The notes: generated by a model from the sequence alone, not told the origin. 64,000 nucleotides of DNA from Candidula unifasciata (GCA_905116865.2 CAJHNH020008543.1:199783-263782), one strand, 5' to 3'; shown: positions 24,570 through 36,222, counted from the first letter of the stretch. Program-made: numbers and translations.

Positions 24570-24828
24570 CTGGACACAGAGGCAGATTTGACCATACATG
24601 ATAGTCTCAGACAAACACAGTATACGCAGAAACATTCACAGCAGCAACCCTCCCCTCACCACCTTTTCATCCCCGCCCCCCCCCCCCCCCCCCCCCCCAA
24701 AAAAAACCTAGCGATATGGTTAATCTCAGCGTCCTGTTTTCTTATTTAATAATTAATACATGGAGTTTTAAAAGTCCTGCCCTCACACTTAAACAAATAT
24801 CTCAAACATTCCTGTATGGATCCACACG

Positions 24829-24833
<5 letters not shown>

Positions 24834-24876
<43 letters not shown>
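24834..24876. repeat. (GT)n microsatellite
   Basis: About 21 GT units beside a long C tract (24676-24698) in Eph intron c-d. Confidence 0.97.
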
Positions 24877-24878
<2 letters not shown>

Positions 24879-25249
24879 TGTGTATGTGCGTGCGTGCGCG
24901 TGTCTGTGTGTGTGGCCTTAGATTTCCCACGTTTTGTTTTTTGTTTTTTCATCTTATAATTTACAATTGCGCAGATGCTGCTGTTTTCTTTAAGCGGCGA
25001 ATTTCTTGACTGTCTGCTTTGAATTGGTGATTGTGTGTTTTTTTTTTTTTTTCATATACCGCGAATGTAGCAAAATGAAAACCAGATGTTTCTTTAAACA
25101 CAATTGCAACATCAACATGATTATTAATAGGGGCAGACCAAAATTTACAGATTGACACCCGAATTGTTACAGATTTGTTTAGCTGGGCACCACTTTCGAA
25201 ATGGACTACGATGTGTATAATTTCATCCTCATCAAACAACAAAAGCAAT

Positions 25250-25500
25250 GGGGCTGCGTGGTCTCGAGGCATGGTGTCCGCCTCGAGTGCTAGAGGTTCC
25301 GGGTTCACCTCACTGGGTGTATAGCCTATGTGTGTATGGCATGTGTGCGTGTGGTCCACTTGTAGCCTCAGGCCCTGGCTACTCCCTGATCTGGGATTTT
25401 TGTACATGAACTTGGACTTCTAGTAATTCCCCCTTGGTCCCTGGGTAGTGAGATCAGAAGGCCGTGTGCATAGCTGCGCAAGTAAAAAAAACCCTTGCCA
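25250..25500 (+). mobile_element. SINE-C copy (tRNA-related)
   Basis: The head GGGGCTGCGTGGTCTCGAGG, then GTGTCCGCCTCGAG and AGGTTCCGGGTTCACC, is clearly tRNA-like. The body contains CGTGTGGTCCACTTGTAGCC and GGCTACTCCCTGATCTGGG, with the tail ending near CCCTTGCCAG. A 3' piece of the same family is at 23330-23400. Lies in Eph intron c-d. Confidence 0.78.
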
Positions 25501-25828
25501 GTTAGAAATCGAAAAGAGTAGCTAAACGGCGCTGCCCGGACAAAAATTAGAGTTAAAAATCTACCCAGAGTATTTCAGGATCCTCACTGGTGCTACAGAG
25601 CCTGTGCACTGTGCTCAGCTTCTTTGGACTCAGATTTGAGGTAGAAGAATAACGGAGCACTCATGGGTTTACTACCCGTGTGCCATGATGTTGATCCGTT
25701 GTTTCAAAACCTCAAAACCGAACAACAAAAACAACAACACCCTCTTTCTGTATTAAGTTTACACGGTTGTGTCATCAACATGCATAGCTCAACATCGTCG
25801 CCACACCCAACACTTGTTACAACTCCAA

Positions 25829-26063
25829 AGAAAGATCCCTTTCCATGCCTTTTAGGCGTATCGGGCATATGGAAAGAGCGCCCATATTTACAGACGGCTG
25901 TCTTTACTTTCCCAGGACATCTATCCTTGTACCCATTTGAGGCTGGGTCGACCTGCGACGTCCCATACCACGATAAAAATCCACGCAGCCCGCAGTGGGT
26001 TTCGATCGCGGTACGTTGGATTACGAGTCAGTTTCGCAACGCCTTAGCCACGGACGCCGCTTA
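25829..26063 (-). mobile_element. SINE-A copy with tRNA-like head
   Basis: On the minus strand the head reads GCGTCCGTGGCTAAGGCGTT, with ATCGAAACCCACTGC as the B-box region, followed by the AGGTCGACCCAGCC body and a 3' end near the GCGTATCGGGCATATGG complement. Internal deletion near 25890 relative to 55985-56252. Confidence 0.75.
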
Positions 26064-26384
26064 CTTGCTTTTACTTGTTACAACGTTATCTTGTTTTTGT
26101 CGACAAATCATCCCCCCCCCCCCCCCCCCCCATTTTTTTTATTTTTAATTTTACCTCTTTTACTACAGACATCACAATTCTCCTTCAGCATCATCATCAT
26201 ATCGTGTGTGTGGACATCAGAGATGTGTGTGTATATGTGTGTGCACAGGAATCGCTCTCTCTCTCTCCCTCTCTCTCTCTCTCTCCTCGTCCAGGCCAGT
26301 TGGAATTCACACCAAACAACGGTAAACAAACAGCCCCAGCAGAATACAGTTTATGTGATCCAGTTATGTGTTCCAGATGAGCAA

Positions 26385-27375
26385 AATACAATTATGTGTC
26401 TGGATGATGTGTTAAAGGCCAATTAATTATGTGTCCGGATGATGTGTGACATGGCCCGTTATGTGTCCGGATGATGTGTGACAAGACCAGTTATGTGTCC
26501 GGATGATGTGTGACAAGTTGTTATCTATCCAGATGATGTATGTGACAAGTACAGTTTTGTGTCTGGATGATGTGTGACAAGGCCAGGTATGTGTCCAGAT
26601 GATGTGTGACAAGGCCAGTAAGGTTTCTGGATGATGTGTGACAAGGTCAGGTATGTGTCCAGACGATGTGTGACAAGGTCAGTTAAGTGTCTGGATGATG
26701 TGTGACAAGGCCAGTTATGTGTCCAAATGATGTGTGACAAGGCCAGGTATGTGTCCGGATGATGTGTGACAAGGCCAGTTAAGTATCTGGATGATGTGCG
26801 ACAAGGCCAGGTATATGTGCGGATGATGTGTGACAAGGCCAGTTAAGTGTCTGGATGATGTGTGACAAGGCCAGTTATGTGTCCAATGATGTATTCGGAT
26901 GATGTGTGGCAAGTAGTTATATGTCAGGTGATGTGTAACAAGTACAATTATATGTCCGGATGATGTGTGCAAAATACAGTTATGTGTCCGGATGATGTGT
27001 GACAAGGCCAGTTATGTTTCCAGATGATGTGTGGCAAGTAGTTATCTGTCAGGTGATGTGTAACAAGTACAATTATGTGAATGGATGATGTGTGCAAAAT
27101 ACAGGTATGCGCCCGGTTTATGTGTGACAAGTACAGTTTTGTGTCTGGATGATGTGTGGCAAGTTTAGTTATCTGTCAAGATAATGTGTGACAAGTATAG
27201 TTGTGTCCAGATGATGTGTGACAAGCATAGATGTGTGACCGGATGATGTGTGACAAGTATAATTGTGTGACCGGATGATGCGTGACAGTGACCGGATAAT
27301 GTGTGACAAGTACAGCTGTGTGCCTGGATTATGTGTAACAAGTATAGCTGTGTACCACAATGATGTGTGACAGAC
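26385..27375. repeat. 32-bp minisatellite in Eph intron c-d
   Basis: About 30 units of GTGTGACAAGGCCAGTTATG plus TGTCCGGATGAT, with shorter variant units toward exon c. It ends about 45 bp from the exon c donor. Confidence 0.95.
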
Positions 27376-27417
27376 AACTGTATCAGCGTGTCTCTCGACC
27401 ACCCATCTGTCACTAAC

Positions 27418-27778
27418 CTGTACACTGGGTGCCGGCCTGGTTGCCCTCATACCCTGGATCGCAAACACACTCGCCCTTGGGGTCGTCAAACCAGACCCCG
27501 TCGTTCCTGCAGGGGTAGGAAAGAGGGGAGCGTTGGGTGGCGTGCTCCACACAGACGCCCTTCTTCTCCACCAGGGAGTAGGTCTTGTCGCCCGTGGGGG
27601 TCTCCTCAAAGAAGGCAAAGTTCTTGGTGATGTTGGGGCAGGTGATGTAGTAGACTCGAACCCTGACCAGCGTCACACAGGCTCCTTCGTCTTGGATGGC
27701 GAAGTAGACACCGCGGGGGCCCTGAGGGGTAAGGGCGATCTGTCGGGTTTCTGTGTTGAATTCTTTTTCACTGTAGTC
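27418..27778 (-). CDS. Eph receptor exon c: end of ephrin-binding domain and start of Cys-rich region
   Basis: Encodes 120 codons plus one base. The acceptor CCTCCAG precedes DYSEKEFNTETR and the donor is G|GTTAGT. GVYFAIQDEGACVTLVRVRV is the conserved last core of the ligand-binding domain. It is followed by YYITCPNITKNFAFFEETP, with an N-glycosylation sequon (NIT), and then by the sushi-like stretch with CVEHA, YPCRNDGVW and ECVCDPGYEG. Reading on past the donor meets a stop at once, which supports the exon end. A 20-bp tandem array begins about 20 bp upstream of the acceptor. Confidence 0.96.
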
Positions 27779-27796
27779 CTGGAGGGGCAATGAAGC

Positions 27797-28512
27797 AACA
27801 GACTTAGTGACTGACCCATAAACTTAGTGACTGACTGACAAACATAGTGACTGACAGACTTAGTAACTTACTGACAGACTTAGTGATTGACTGATACACT
27901 TAATGACTGACTGACAACCTTAGTGACTGTCTGACATCCTTAGAGACTGACTGACAAACTTAGTGACTGACAGACTTAGTGATTTACTGATATACTTAGT
28001 GATTGACTGATATACTTAGTGACTGACTGACAACCTTAGTGACTGACTTAAAACCTTAGTTCTGACAGACCAGTGACTGACTGACTGACAGACCTAGTGA
28101 CTGACTGACAGACTTAGTGACTGGCTGAGAGTCCTAGTGACTGACTGATTGACTTGGTGACTGACTGAGAGACTTAGTGACTGACTGACAGACTTAGTGA
28201 CTGACTGACAGACTTAGTGACTTACTGACAGACTTAGTGACTGACTGACAGACCTAGTGACTTACTGATAGACTTAGTGACTGACTGACAGACCTAGTGA
28301 CTGACTGACAGACTTAGTGACTGGCTGAGAGTCCTAGTGACTGACTGACAGACCTAGTGACTGACTGACAGACTTAGTGACTGGCTGAGAGTCCTAGTGA
28401 CTGACTGAGAGACTTAGTGACTGACTGATAGACTTAGTGACTTACTGAAAGACTTAGTGACTGACTGACAACCTTAGTGACTGACAGACTAAGTGACTGA
28501 CTGACAGACTAA
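27797..28512. repeat. 20-bp minisatellite in Eph intron b-c
   Basis: About 35 units of ACTGACTGACAGACTTAGTG. It begins about 20 bp from the exon c acceptor. On the gene strand each unit carries CACTAAG, a branch-point-like motif. Confidence 0.96.
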
Positions 28513-29025
28513 GAAACAAACTGAAGACTATGTGACAGAGTAAATGTAAGGTTGGGGGACAGACTGAATCACAAAATAAGTCAGTCACACAGCCTGAGAC
28601 AGAGACACAGAAAGAGGGTGTGGAAGAAAGGTAGACAGACAGACAGGCGGGCAGGCAGACAGACAGACATATGGATTGGATTTGAAGAAAGATGGAAAAA
28701 GAGGGAAAAGGGGAAGGGGCATGGTGTAAGCAATTCAGCTTTTTGTTATACGTTTTACCTAGCATAAGAACACTATAATAGAAGACGGACAACAACACAA
28801 CCACCACACACACAAAAAAAAAAAAGAAAATTAGATACACAAATAGCAAGAACCAAAATGACAGCAATAAAGAGTGAAAGAAAGAAAAGAATGAACTGAT
28901 GAATGAATAAATAAACAAAAAAGTAACAACTAAGGAAACACGACGGCAAGCTGACTCAGACATAGAACCACAGATGTGACAGTATCGGAAAACTGGAAGA
29001 AGTATGCAGACATGCAGAGACTGAC

Positions 29026-29203
29026 CACGAAGAGCTTGTCGGCGGCTATCTTGTCCACCTTGTTGTAGGTGATGGCGTCCCAGGACGGCCTCATGGTGTT
29101 GGCGAAGTCAGAGTCGGCCTCGAAGTAGAAGAGGTTGAAGGTCTCCTTGCACTGCTGTAGGTTGGAGGAGTCCACGATTCGCGAGCACTTTCTCATGGTG
29201 AAC
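29026..29203 (-). CDS. Eph receptor exon b: ephrin-binding domain, central part
   Basis: Encodes one base plus 59 codons. It starts with the split Thr codon (AC|G), then FTMRKCSR, and includes CKETFNLFYFEAD, the hallmark Eph ligand-binding-domain motif, ending DKIAADKLFV. The donor is GTCAGT, phase 0. The acceptor TTGCAG|GTTCACC is the last of a long tandem series of near-identical acceptors in the adjoining 24-bp minisatellite. This start was chosen because family alignment runs directly from HIDLT into FTMRKC with no insertion. Confidence 0.95.
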
Positions 29204-29890
29204 CTGCAATAAGGATAGAGGGTGAACCTACAACAGGGATGGATGGTGAACCTGCAATAAGGATAGAGGGTGAACCTGCAACATGGATAAATGGTAAACC
29301 TGCAATAAGGATGGAGGGTGAACCTGCAACATGGATGGATGGTGAACCTGCAATAAGGATAGAGGGTGAACCTACAACAGGAATAGAAGGTGAACCTACA
29401 ACAGGGATGGATGGTGAACCTGCAATAAGGATAGAGGGTGAACCTACACCAGGGAAAGAAGGTGAACCTACAACAGGGATGGATGGTGAACCTGCAATAA
29501 GGATTGGGGTGAATCTACAACAGGGACGGATGGTGAACTTGCAATAAGGATAGACGGTGAACCTACAACATGGATGGATGGTAAACCTGCAAAAGGAATG
29601 GATGGTGAACCTTCAGCAGGGATGGATGGTCAACTGGCAACAGGGATAGATGGTGATCCCCCAACAGGGATAGATGGTGAACCTGCAACAGGGATAGATG
29701 ATGATCCTCAACAGGGATAGATGGTGAACCTGCAACAGGGATAGATGGTGATTCCCCCAACAGGGATAGATGGTGAACCTGCAACAGTGATAGATGGTCA
29801 TCCCCCAACAGGGATAGATGGTAATCCCCCAACAGGGATAGATGGTAATCCCCCAACAGGGATAGATTGTGAACCTGCAACAGGTATAGG
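29204..29890 (-). repeat. 24-bp minisatellite made of the exon b splice acceptor
   Basis: About 28 units. On the gene strand the unit is GTTCACCATCTATCCCTGTTGCAG, shown here as GTTCACCATCTATCC then CTGTTGCAG. It joins the exon b boundary without a gap: the last unit is the real TTGCAG|GTTCACC. Units of 24 bp keep frame; one short unit near 29510 breaks it. Confidence 0.95.
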
Positions 29891-29905
29891 TGAAGACTTT
29901 GTTCG

Positions 29906-29907
<2 letters not shown>

Positions 29908-29985
<78 letters not shown>
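29908..29985. repeat. (CT)n microsatellite
   Basis: About 39 uninterrupted CT units inside Eph intron a-b, next to the acceptor minisatellite. Confidence 0.98.
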
Positions 29986-29987
<2 letters not shown>

Positions 29988-30532
29988 AAAAAACAATAAA
30001 TTGTCTGTATGTGTTTTATAACTCTCACATTCTAACATCATATCTGTATATAACTAGCTGGTTGTAAAACTCTGTGTGTGTGTGTGCGTGCGCGCGCGCG
30101 CGCGCGTGCGTGTTAATGTGTGTGATTTTCATTTCGCCACACATAGGTGACATCTGTAATGCCAACCACTGTCCCTCCCTCCTCCACTTAGGTGAAATCA
30201 TTAGATGTATCACCACTCACACTCTGGCCTCAATGACATCGGCATATGTAAAGTTACTATCCCCTCCCTACTACCGCTAAGTCTGACTGTGTAGCAGCCA
30301 ATGTCTCGACCCCACTTAAGTCAGATCCCCTATGTACAGCGACGGCTGCTTCACCCCCATAATGATGTAACACATATATGTAACGAGCTGACCATATTTA
30401 TCTCTCTCTCTCTCCCTCTCTCTCCCTCTCTCTCCCTCTCTCTTTCGTTTTCTCTCTTCTCCCCCTTTCTTTCTTTCAGGTAACTAAGACCTACATGAGG
30501 TCGAGTAGATTATGGGGTCCTCCAGAACTTAC

Positions 30533-30681
30533 GTGAGGTCGATGTGCAGTGAGTTGGCCCCGCCCCTCTCCACGTACGGCAGCCTGAGCCAGTTGTCCAC
30601 GTTTGAGGTCTTGACGTAACAGGACGAGTAGGTCCTCAGCGGCTCCGAGAAACTCTCCATGTTGACTGTGGCCTCCATCCA
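30533..30681 (-). CDS. Eph receptor exon a: ephrin-binding domain, N-terminal part
   Basis: Encodes 49 codons plus two bases. The acceptor is a pyrimidine stretch ending CCCCAG just before a Trp codon; the donor is GTAAGT after CTC AC (phase 2). Key residues are RTYSSCYV, then DNWLRLPYVERG, then NSLHIDLT, the Eph ligand-binding-domain strands around the first conserved cysteine and the NWLR motif. Vertebrate Eph genes also have an intron just before the equivalent Trp, so the upstream exon should end in phase 0. A (GAA)n tract lies about 240 bp upstream of this acceptor. The upstream exon was not found. Confidence 0.95.
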
Positions 30682-30923
30682 CTGGGGACAGGCAAAAGAG
30701 CAACATTACCATCAAAGTTATCTCACATTCTGACTCTTGTTTGTCTATGTGAGACATACCACTTGAGGGGCAGACCAGATGACAAGCGTACATTGAACGG
30801 TTGTACCTGGAAGGCTAGCCCGGTCAACAATTACCCGCAGAAGTCGGATGTGTTGGCCGAAAGGTGCAAATATCGCAGCCATGCTGTAAACGGACACAAC
30901 GCAATTACATCTTCAGATAAACG

Positions 30924-31336
30924 CAGAAGAAGACGAAGAAGAAGAAGAAGAAGAAGAAGAAGAAGAAGAAGAAGAAGAAGAAGAAGATAAAGAAGAAGAA
31001 GAGAAGAAGCAAGAAGAAGAAGGAGGAGAAGGAGGAGAAGAAGAAGAAGAAGAAGAAGAAGAAGAAGAAGAAGAAGAAGAAGAAGATAAAGAAAAGGAGA
31101 AGAAGAAGAAGAAGAAAGAAGAAGAAGAAGAAGAAGAAGAAGAAGAAGAAGAAAGAAAAGAAGAAGAAGAAGAAGAAAGAAGAAGAAGAGAAGAAGAAGA
31201 AGAAGAAGAAGAAGAAGAAGAAGAAGAAGAAGAAGAAGAAGAAGAAGAAGAAGAAGAAGAAGAAGAAGAAGAAGAAGAAGAAGAAGAAGAAGAAGAAGAA
31301 GAAGAAGAAGAAGAAGAAGAAGAAGAAGAAGAAGAA
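30924..31336. repeat. Long (GAA)n tract
   Basis: About 135 mostly pure GAA units with scattered GAT, GGA and GAAA interruptions, purest from 31190 to 31336. It starts about 240 bp upstream of the exon a acceptor and reads UUC in the Eph transcript. Confidence 0.98.
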
Positions 31337-31744
31337 CGGTTGTAATCGACGCTTATAGCATATATATTGCACAAGAAAACTGCATTTTTACTACTGTCTA
31401 CTATTTTTATTATAAATTTAGATCTCGCCGAGCATGTAACGTTCGTTAAAGTGTAAGCAGAGAAAAGCACTGCTCGCTTTATACTTACTACACTCGTGCA
31501 GAAACTGTAACTTGTAAGAGTTATTCATGACTAAAACTGATGTTAGCTGCGCATGCATACCATACCGCCAAAAGCCACGCGACAGAAAATATCACGTGAT
31601 TTCCTCTCTAATGTAATCTTCACCCGCTAACGCTTCCTTTTGTCAAAACCACTGACACATGCGAAATGATGTGGCCTCGCCACTGGAAGAGACGGAAGAG
31701 AAACATAAAACTGAAGAATGACAGCAACACAATTATCTGCCCCA

Positions 31745-32445
31745 CAATGTCACTCCGTTTCTCTATGCTGGGTGTGACACTGTCACTCCGTTTCTCTATG
31801 CTGGGTGTAACAATGTCACTCCGTTTCTCTATGCTGGGTGTGACACTGTCACTCCGTTTCTCTATGCTAGGTGTGACACTGTCACTCCGTTTCTCTATGC
31901 TTTGTGTGACAATGTCACTCCGTTTCTCTATGCTGGGTGTGACACTATCATTCCGTTTCTCTATGCTGGGTGTGACAATGTCACTCCGTTTCTCTATGCT
32001 GGGTGTGACACTGTCACTCCGTTTCTCTATGCTGGGTGTGATACTGTCACTCCGTTTCTCTATGCTGGGTGTGACACTGTCACTCCGTTTCTTTATGCTG
32101 GATGTGACAATGTCACTCCGTTTCTCTATGCTGGGTGTGACACTGTCACTCCGTTTCTCTATGCTGGGTGTGACAATGTTTCTCTGTTTCTCTATGCTGG
32201 GTGTGACAATGTTACTCCGTTTCTCTATGCTGGGTGTGACAATGTCACTCAGTTTCTCTATGCTGGGTGTGACAATGTCACTTCGTTTCTCTATGCTGGG
32301 TGTGACAATGTTACTCCGTTTCTCTATGCTGGGTGTGACACTGTCACTCCGTTTCTCTATGCTGGGTGTGACAATGTCACTCCGTTTCTCTATGCTGGGT
32401 GTGACACTGTTACTCCGTTTCTCTATGCTGGGTGTGACACTGATG
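31745..32445. repeat. 33-bp minisatellite
   Basis: About 21 units of TGTCACTCCGTTTCTCTATG plus CTGGGTGTGACAC. The 33-bp period keeps three frames open for 200-380 codons; this is a repeat artefact. Confidence 0.96.
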
Positions 32446-32522
32446 CAAACAGCAATCATGTGTGTCTGGGGCACGTACTGTTGAGACTGGCGGTGGCAGC
32501 GTTTCAGGTAGAGCTTGTAGAG

Positions 32523-33067
32523 CAGTGGTCTCCAACCTAAAATGAGGGGGGGGGGGTGTTTGAGAGACTGAGGAAGAGGGGGGGGGGGTGGAAAAGTTAG
32601 CTGCGTATTCTTTACAGGGGGTTGCAGAACCAGCCCCATGATTTTTTGTCTGTTGTGGTTTTTCTGGGCAAATTGTACTTCAGTAGTTTGCCATTGCTTT
32701 CTGAAAGGAGAGGTCTTGGTACTACTGTCGAAACCAACGCAAGATAAACCGTCCGCAGCTGGGATCGAACCGTGCACCCCGGCAATACGAAGCGCGTCCG
32801 CAACGTCTAAGCCACAGACGCCGACTGTCGATTGGGAAGAGGGGGGGGGGAAAGGGGGGTGCGGGGTTCGGAAGATTTAAAAAAAAATGACGAGGGCAGT
32901 AAAACTGTTGTGAAACTGAGTGCATTTGTTCTTGTAATACTACGGATTTTCAGCTTCAACAATCATGAAAACAAAACAGCGCTGCCAGCTTGATGTGAGG
33001 AGTGAGATCTGTAGTGTCTTGTCCAACATCAGGACAAAAAGGTGTCAACCGTCACGATGATTTTTGG
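32523..33067 (+). mobile_element. Relic of a second hAT element (left end plus transposase C-terminus)
   Basis: CAGTGGTCTCCAACC at 32523 is a hAT-type terminal sequence. Near 32950-33067 the plus strand reads FSASTIMKTKQRCQLDVRSE, then SVLSNIRTKRCQPSR and a stop, which fits the C-terminus of ZBED/SCAND3-like hAT transposases. A SINE-B copy (32594-32822) sits between. No right terminal repeat was recognised. Confidence 0.5.
32594..32822 (-). mobile_element. SINE-B copy inside a hAT relic
   Basis: On the minus strand GGCGTCTGTGGCTTAGACG and GCACGGTTCGATCCCAGC give good A- and B-box matches. The body matches 13975-14183 and the copy includes the T-rich linker near 32640. It splits the hAT relic 32523-33067. 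Confidence 0.75.
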
Positions 33068-33069
33068 AC

Positions 33070-33845
33070 ACTAAACTATCAGTTGTTTGTGATTGTTTGT
33101 TTTGCTATATGACACTGTGAATTATGTGCGTGTTTTTCTCCCAAGTTCTTGTTAGCAGTAGTTTGAAGTTTGCTTTCTGTCCTCTTTTTAATCACATTTT
33201 GTTAGGACGAGGAAGAGTGGCTCAGGTGTCTTACGATATACTCAAGGGTGCGCCACCAGGAAAAAGATGGAGACAACTTTTGTAGAGGTACAGGAATATT
33301 TCCATGAAACTGGTGCATCAGGTATTCAGTTCTACGTGTTGTTGTTTTGTTGTACAGTATATATATATATACCCAAAAGTATATGTTTGTGTAGACTGTC
33401 GAGATATTCACACATGAAATTTAAGCATGAAATGAAGATGCTGCGGTCGACGTATGTAGAAAATACCAGGCTTCCATAAATGTTGTTATAATTATTAACA
33501 CGATTGGGGAAACAATCACAAAAATAGCTAAAGTATTTTTTACCAGGCTAATATACAACGAAAGTGAAGACATTAGCTTTGATAATGTCCGCACAGGAAA
33601 TTCCCAGAAGATACGAGTTGATTGTAGATTGCTAGGGCCATCTGTGTCAACTGCCATTAAATTCGGGCCTATTCAGAGTTTTTTTTGGGCTATTGTGGAT
33701 CTGAGCATTTCAGTTTCTTCTTGGGAAGGGGGACACCCGGGCAGGCAACACGAGCAGATGGAAAGGGGAGGGGGGGGGGGGGGAGACGGAGGTAGTAACG
33801 CTGGTTTTTTGTCTTGTGTAAAGATAGTAGCAGTAGTTTATGTGA
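33070..33845. other. No gene recognised
   Basis: AT-rich unique-looking DNA downstream of the hAT relic, with a poly-G run at 33767-33781. Confidence 0.35.
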
Positions 33846-33859
33846 CACAATCTCAAAGA

Positions 33860-34139
33860 TCCCTGTGTGGGTTCAGGGGCCCTATTATATGCAAAACAAG
33901 CCCGCTGCTAACTCAAAAGCATGTCGTAAGAATCGACTAATTGGGAGCTTCCTTCGACGTCGGAGTACATCTGCCCGAAAAGCAAGGAACCAGCAGTCTG
34001 CATACACATGAGTCAGATCTGTCAAAACAGAGGCACACGCAACACTCGGGTTTTGGAACAGGACTGCAGTCCTAAAGTGGATACACAACCAGAACTTTCC
34101 GCCAGAGTTTACAGCTGGTGAACACGAACGAAGAAGAGG
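33860..34139 (+). mobile_element. SINE-D copy with 13-bp target-site duplication
   Basis: Dispersed 280-bp element starting near CCTGTGTGGGTTC, with internal GCATGTCGTAAGA, GAGGCAAGGAACCAGCAGTC (here degraded) and CCGCCAGAGTTTACAGCTGG, ending in a short GAA-rich tail. It is flanked by the perfect repeat ACAATCTCAAAGA (33847-33859 and 34140-34152). No open frame is conserved between copies. A GGTTC near the 5' end could be a remnant of a Pol III B box, but this is uncertain. Confidence 0.85.
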
Positions 34140-34454
34140 ACAATCTCAAAGAATGTGTCAACCAGGAACGTGTGGGAAGCAGAAACTCTCCCCACCCACG
34201 CACAGACAGCAGCAGCACATACCAAGAGCCACCTTGTCGGGGTCGCCTCCCCAGCGATTAGCACCGCATATATTAGCTTGGCCCACATTCCCGGGCCGGA
34301 CCAGAGTGTCATATTACCCGGGCCTATTTGCATAATGTATGCCAGTATGGCGCTCACAAAAGAAACTTGCGGGACAAAGGTGACTGGTTGAACATACATC
34401 TTCTTGTGTGTGACTCAAACAGTTGCGACTCCTGTGTTCAATAAGCGAGGGAGG

Positions 34455-34456
<2 letters not shown>

Positions 34457-34511
<55 letters not shown>

Positions 34512-35158
34512 GGGGGGACAGAGAAAGGAGTGGGGACAGAGAGAGAGGGACAGAAAGAGAGAGTTATGGGAGGGGTGGAGGGGGTGTACCTAGGCTCAGA
34601 AAAATGTGGTGAGAGTGGGAAAAAGAGAAAGATTTGACAGTGACAACAGAGACGGGGTTGAGAGAGATAAAAAGAGGCTCCCAATTAGTCTACTCCTACG
34701 ACATGCTTGAAAGGGAGGTAGTGTGTCTATTTTTGTTTTCCCCCCACAATGGACGCCCAGAACCCACACTGCGAGGCGGAACGGAACAAAATACCGGCCT
34801 CTCATGCGATTGACCCAGATTCGAATGGTCTTTTATTTTCTTCTATCAGGGGCAAAAAATAAAATTCTAACCAGCACAATTTGTGGCGACAGCGCCAGCC
34901 ACGCAGTCCTAAATCTTCAGGCTCAAAGACCCCCCTCCCCCTTCCCACCTACACCGCAAATGTGGTAACACAGGCCGTAATGACATATGGTAGTGAGAAT
35001 AAGAGGAGCCGATTAAATGGAGGGATAGATGAAATTATTCAAAGAGCATTAGATATACATTTTGAACAAGTGGTCGTGTGTGAAGATAAGAGGATACATA
35101 ATAGGACGAGAAAACAAAACTGCACTGAGATGAGGAGATAAAATTACAGTGAGGAAAG

Positions 35159-35204
<46 letters not shown>
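34457..35204. repeat. (GA)n tracts at 34457-34510 and 35160-35204
   Basis: Two GA microsatellites flank unique-looking DNA and a SINE-D fragment. No gene was recognised between them. Confidence 0.9.
34670..34775 (-). mobile_element. SINE-D 5' fragment
   Basis: GAGGCTCCCAATTAGTCTAC, TACGACATGCTTG and TTGTTTTCCCCCCACAATGG, then AGAACCCACACTG, match the head of SINE-D on the minus strand. The 3' half is absent. Confidence 0.6.
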
Positions 35205-35207
<3 letters not shown>

Positions 35208-35683
35208 AGAGAAAGAAAGGAATGAGAGAGAGACGAAAAAACAAATAAGATAGACAGACAGACGGGACAGCAGAAGACAGAATAATGAACGCCAGCGAGT
35301 GGTGAAACGGAAACAGTTTAGCCAGAATTGAGACGATCGGTCGTGGAAGAAAGAGAACCAGACAACCAACACAGCAAGATTTATAGACTGGGCCAGGCCA
35401 GATATGACAAGTGTGCCACTAGAAGCCAGATCTATAAATCTGGCTTTCTCTCCTGTCCTCAGACAAACGGGCTCGAACAATTCCCAGACAGTTCTCGTGT
35501 TAAGAAATCAAGTCCGAGGGTTACAGAGGCCGAGATCAGCCGTCTTTAGGGACCAGTCTTGCTATCTTCAAACGGCCATAGCCCGGCGTTCTATAGATTT
35601 CTTCCTTGGCTTCGCATTTGAAATTGGGGTCGCTCCAGAGGTTAATAGAGGAAGTCTTTTTATGTGAGTTCAACAGCTGAAAT

Positions 35684-35746
<63 letters not shown>

Positions 35747-35848
35747 CAAAAGAGTTACTGCAAGTTGTTATGGAAGCACTAAAGAGACGAGTGAGAGAGA
35801 GAGAGAGAGAAGCAGAAGAGTTACTGTAAGTTTTTAAGGGAGCACTGA

Positions 35849-35904
<56 letters not shown>

Positions 35905-35940
35905 CAGAAGAATTACTGCAAGTTGTTATGGAAGCACTAA

Positions 35941-36010
<70 letters not shown>

Positions 36011-36055
36011 CAGAAGAAGAATTACTGCAAGTTGTTATGGAAGCACTGAAGAGAC

Positions 36056-36114
<59 letters not shown>

Positions 36115-36156
36115 CAGAAGAATTACTGCAAGTTGTTATGGAAGCACTGAAGAGAC

Positions 36157-36222
<66 letters not shown>

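Noticed and set aside
31620..32777. 385-codon minus-strand frame with an 11-residue repeat
   Set aside because: Product of the 33-bp minisatellite; the ends run into a SINE-B copy and poly-G runs.
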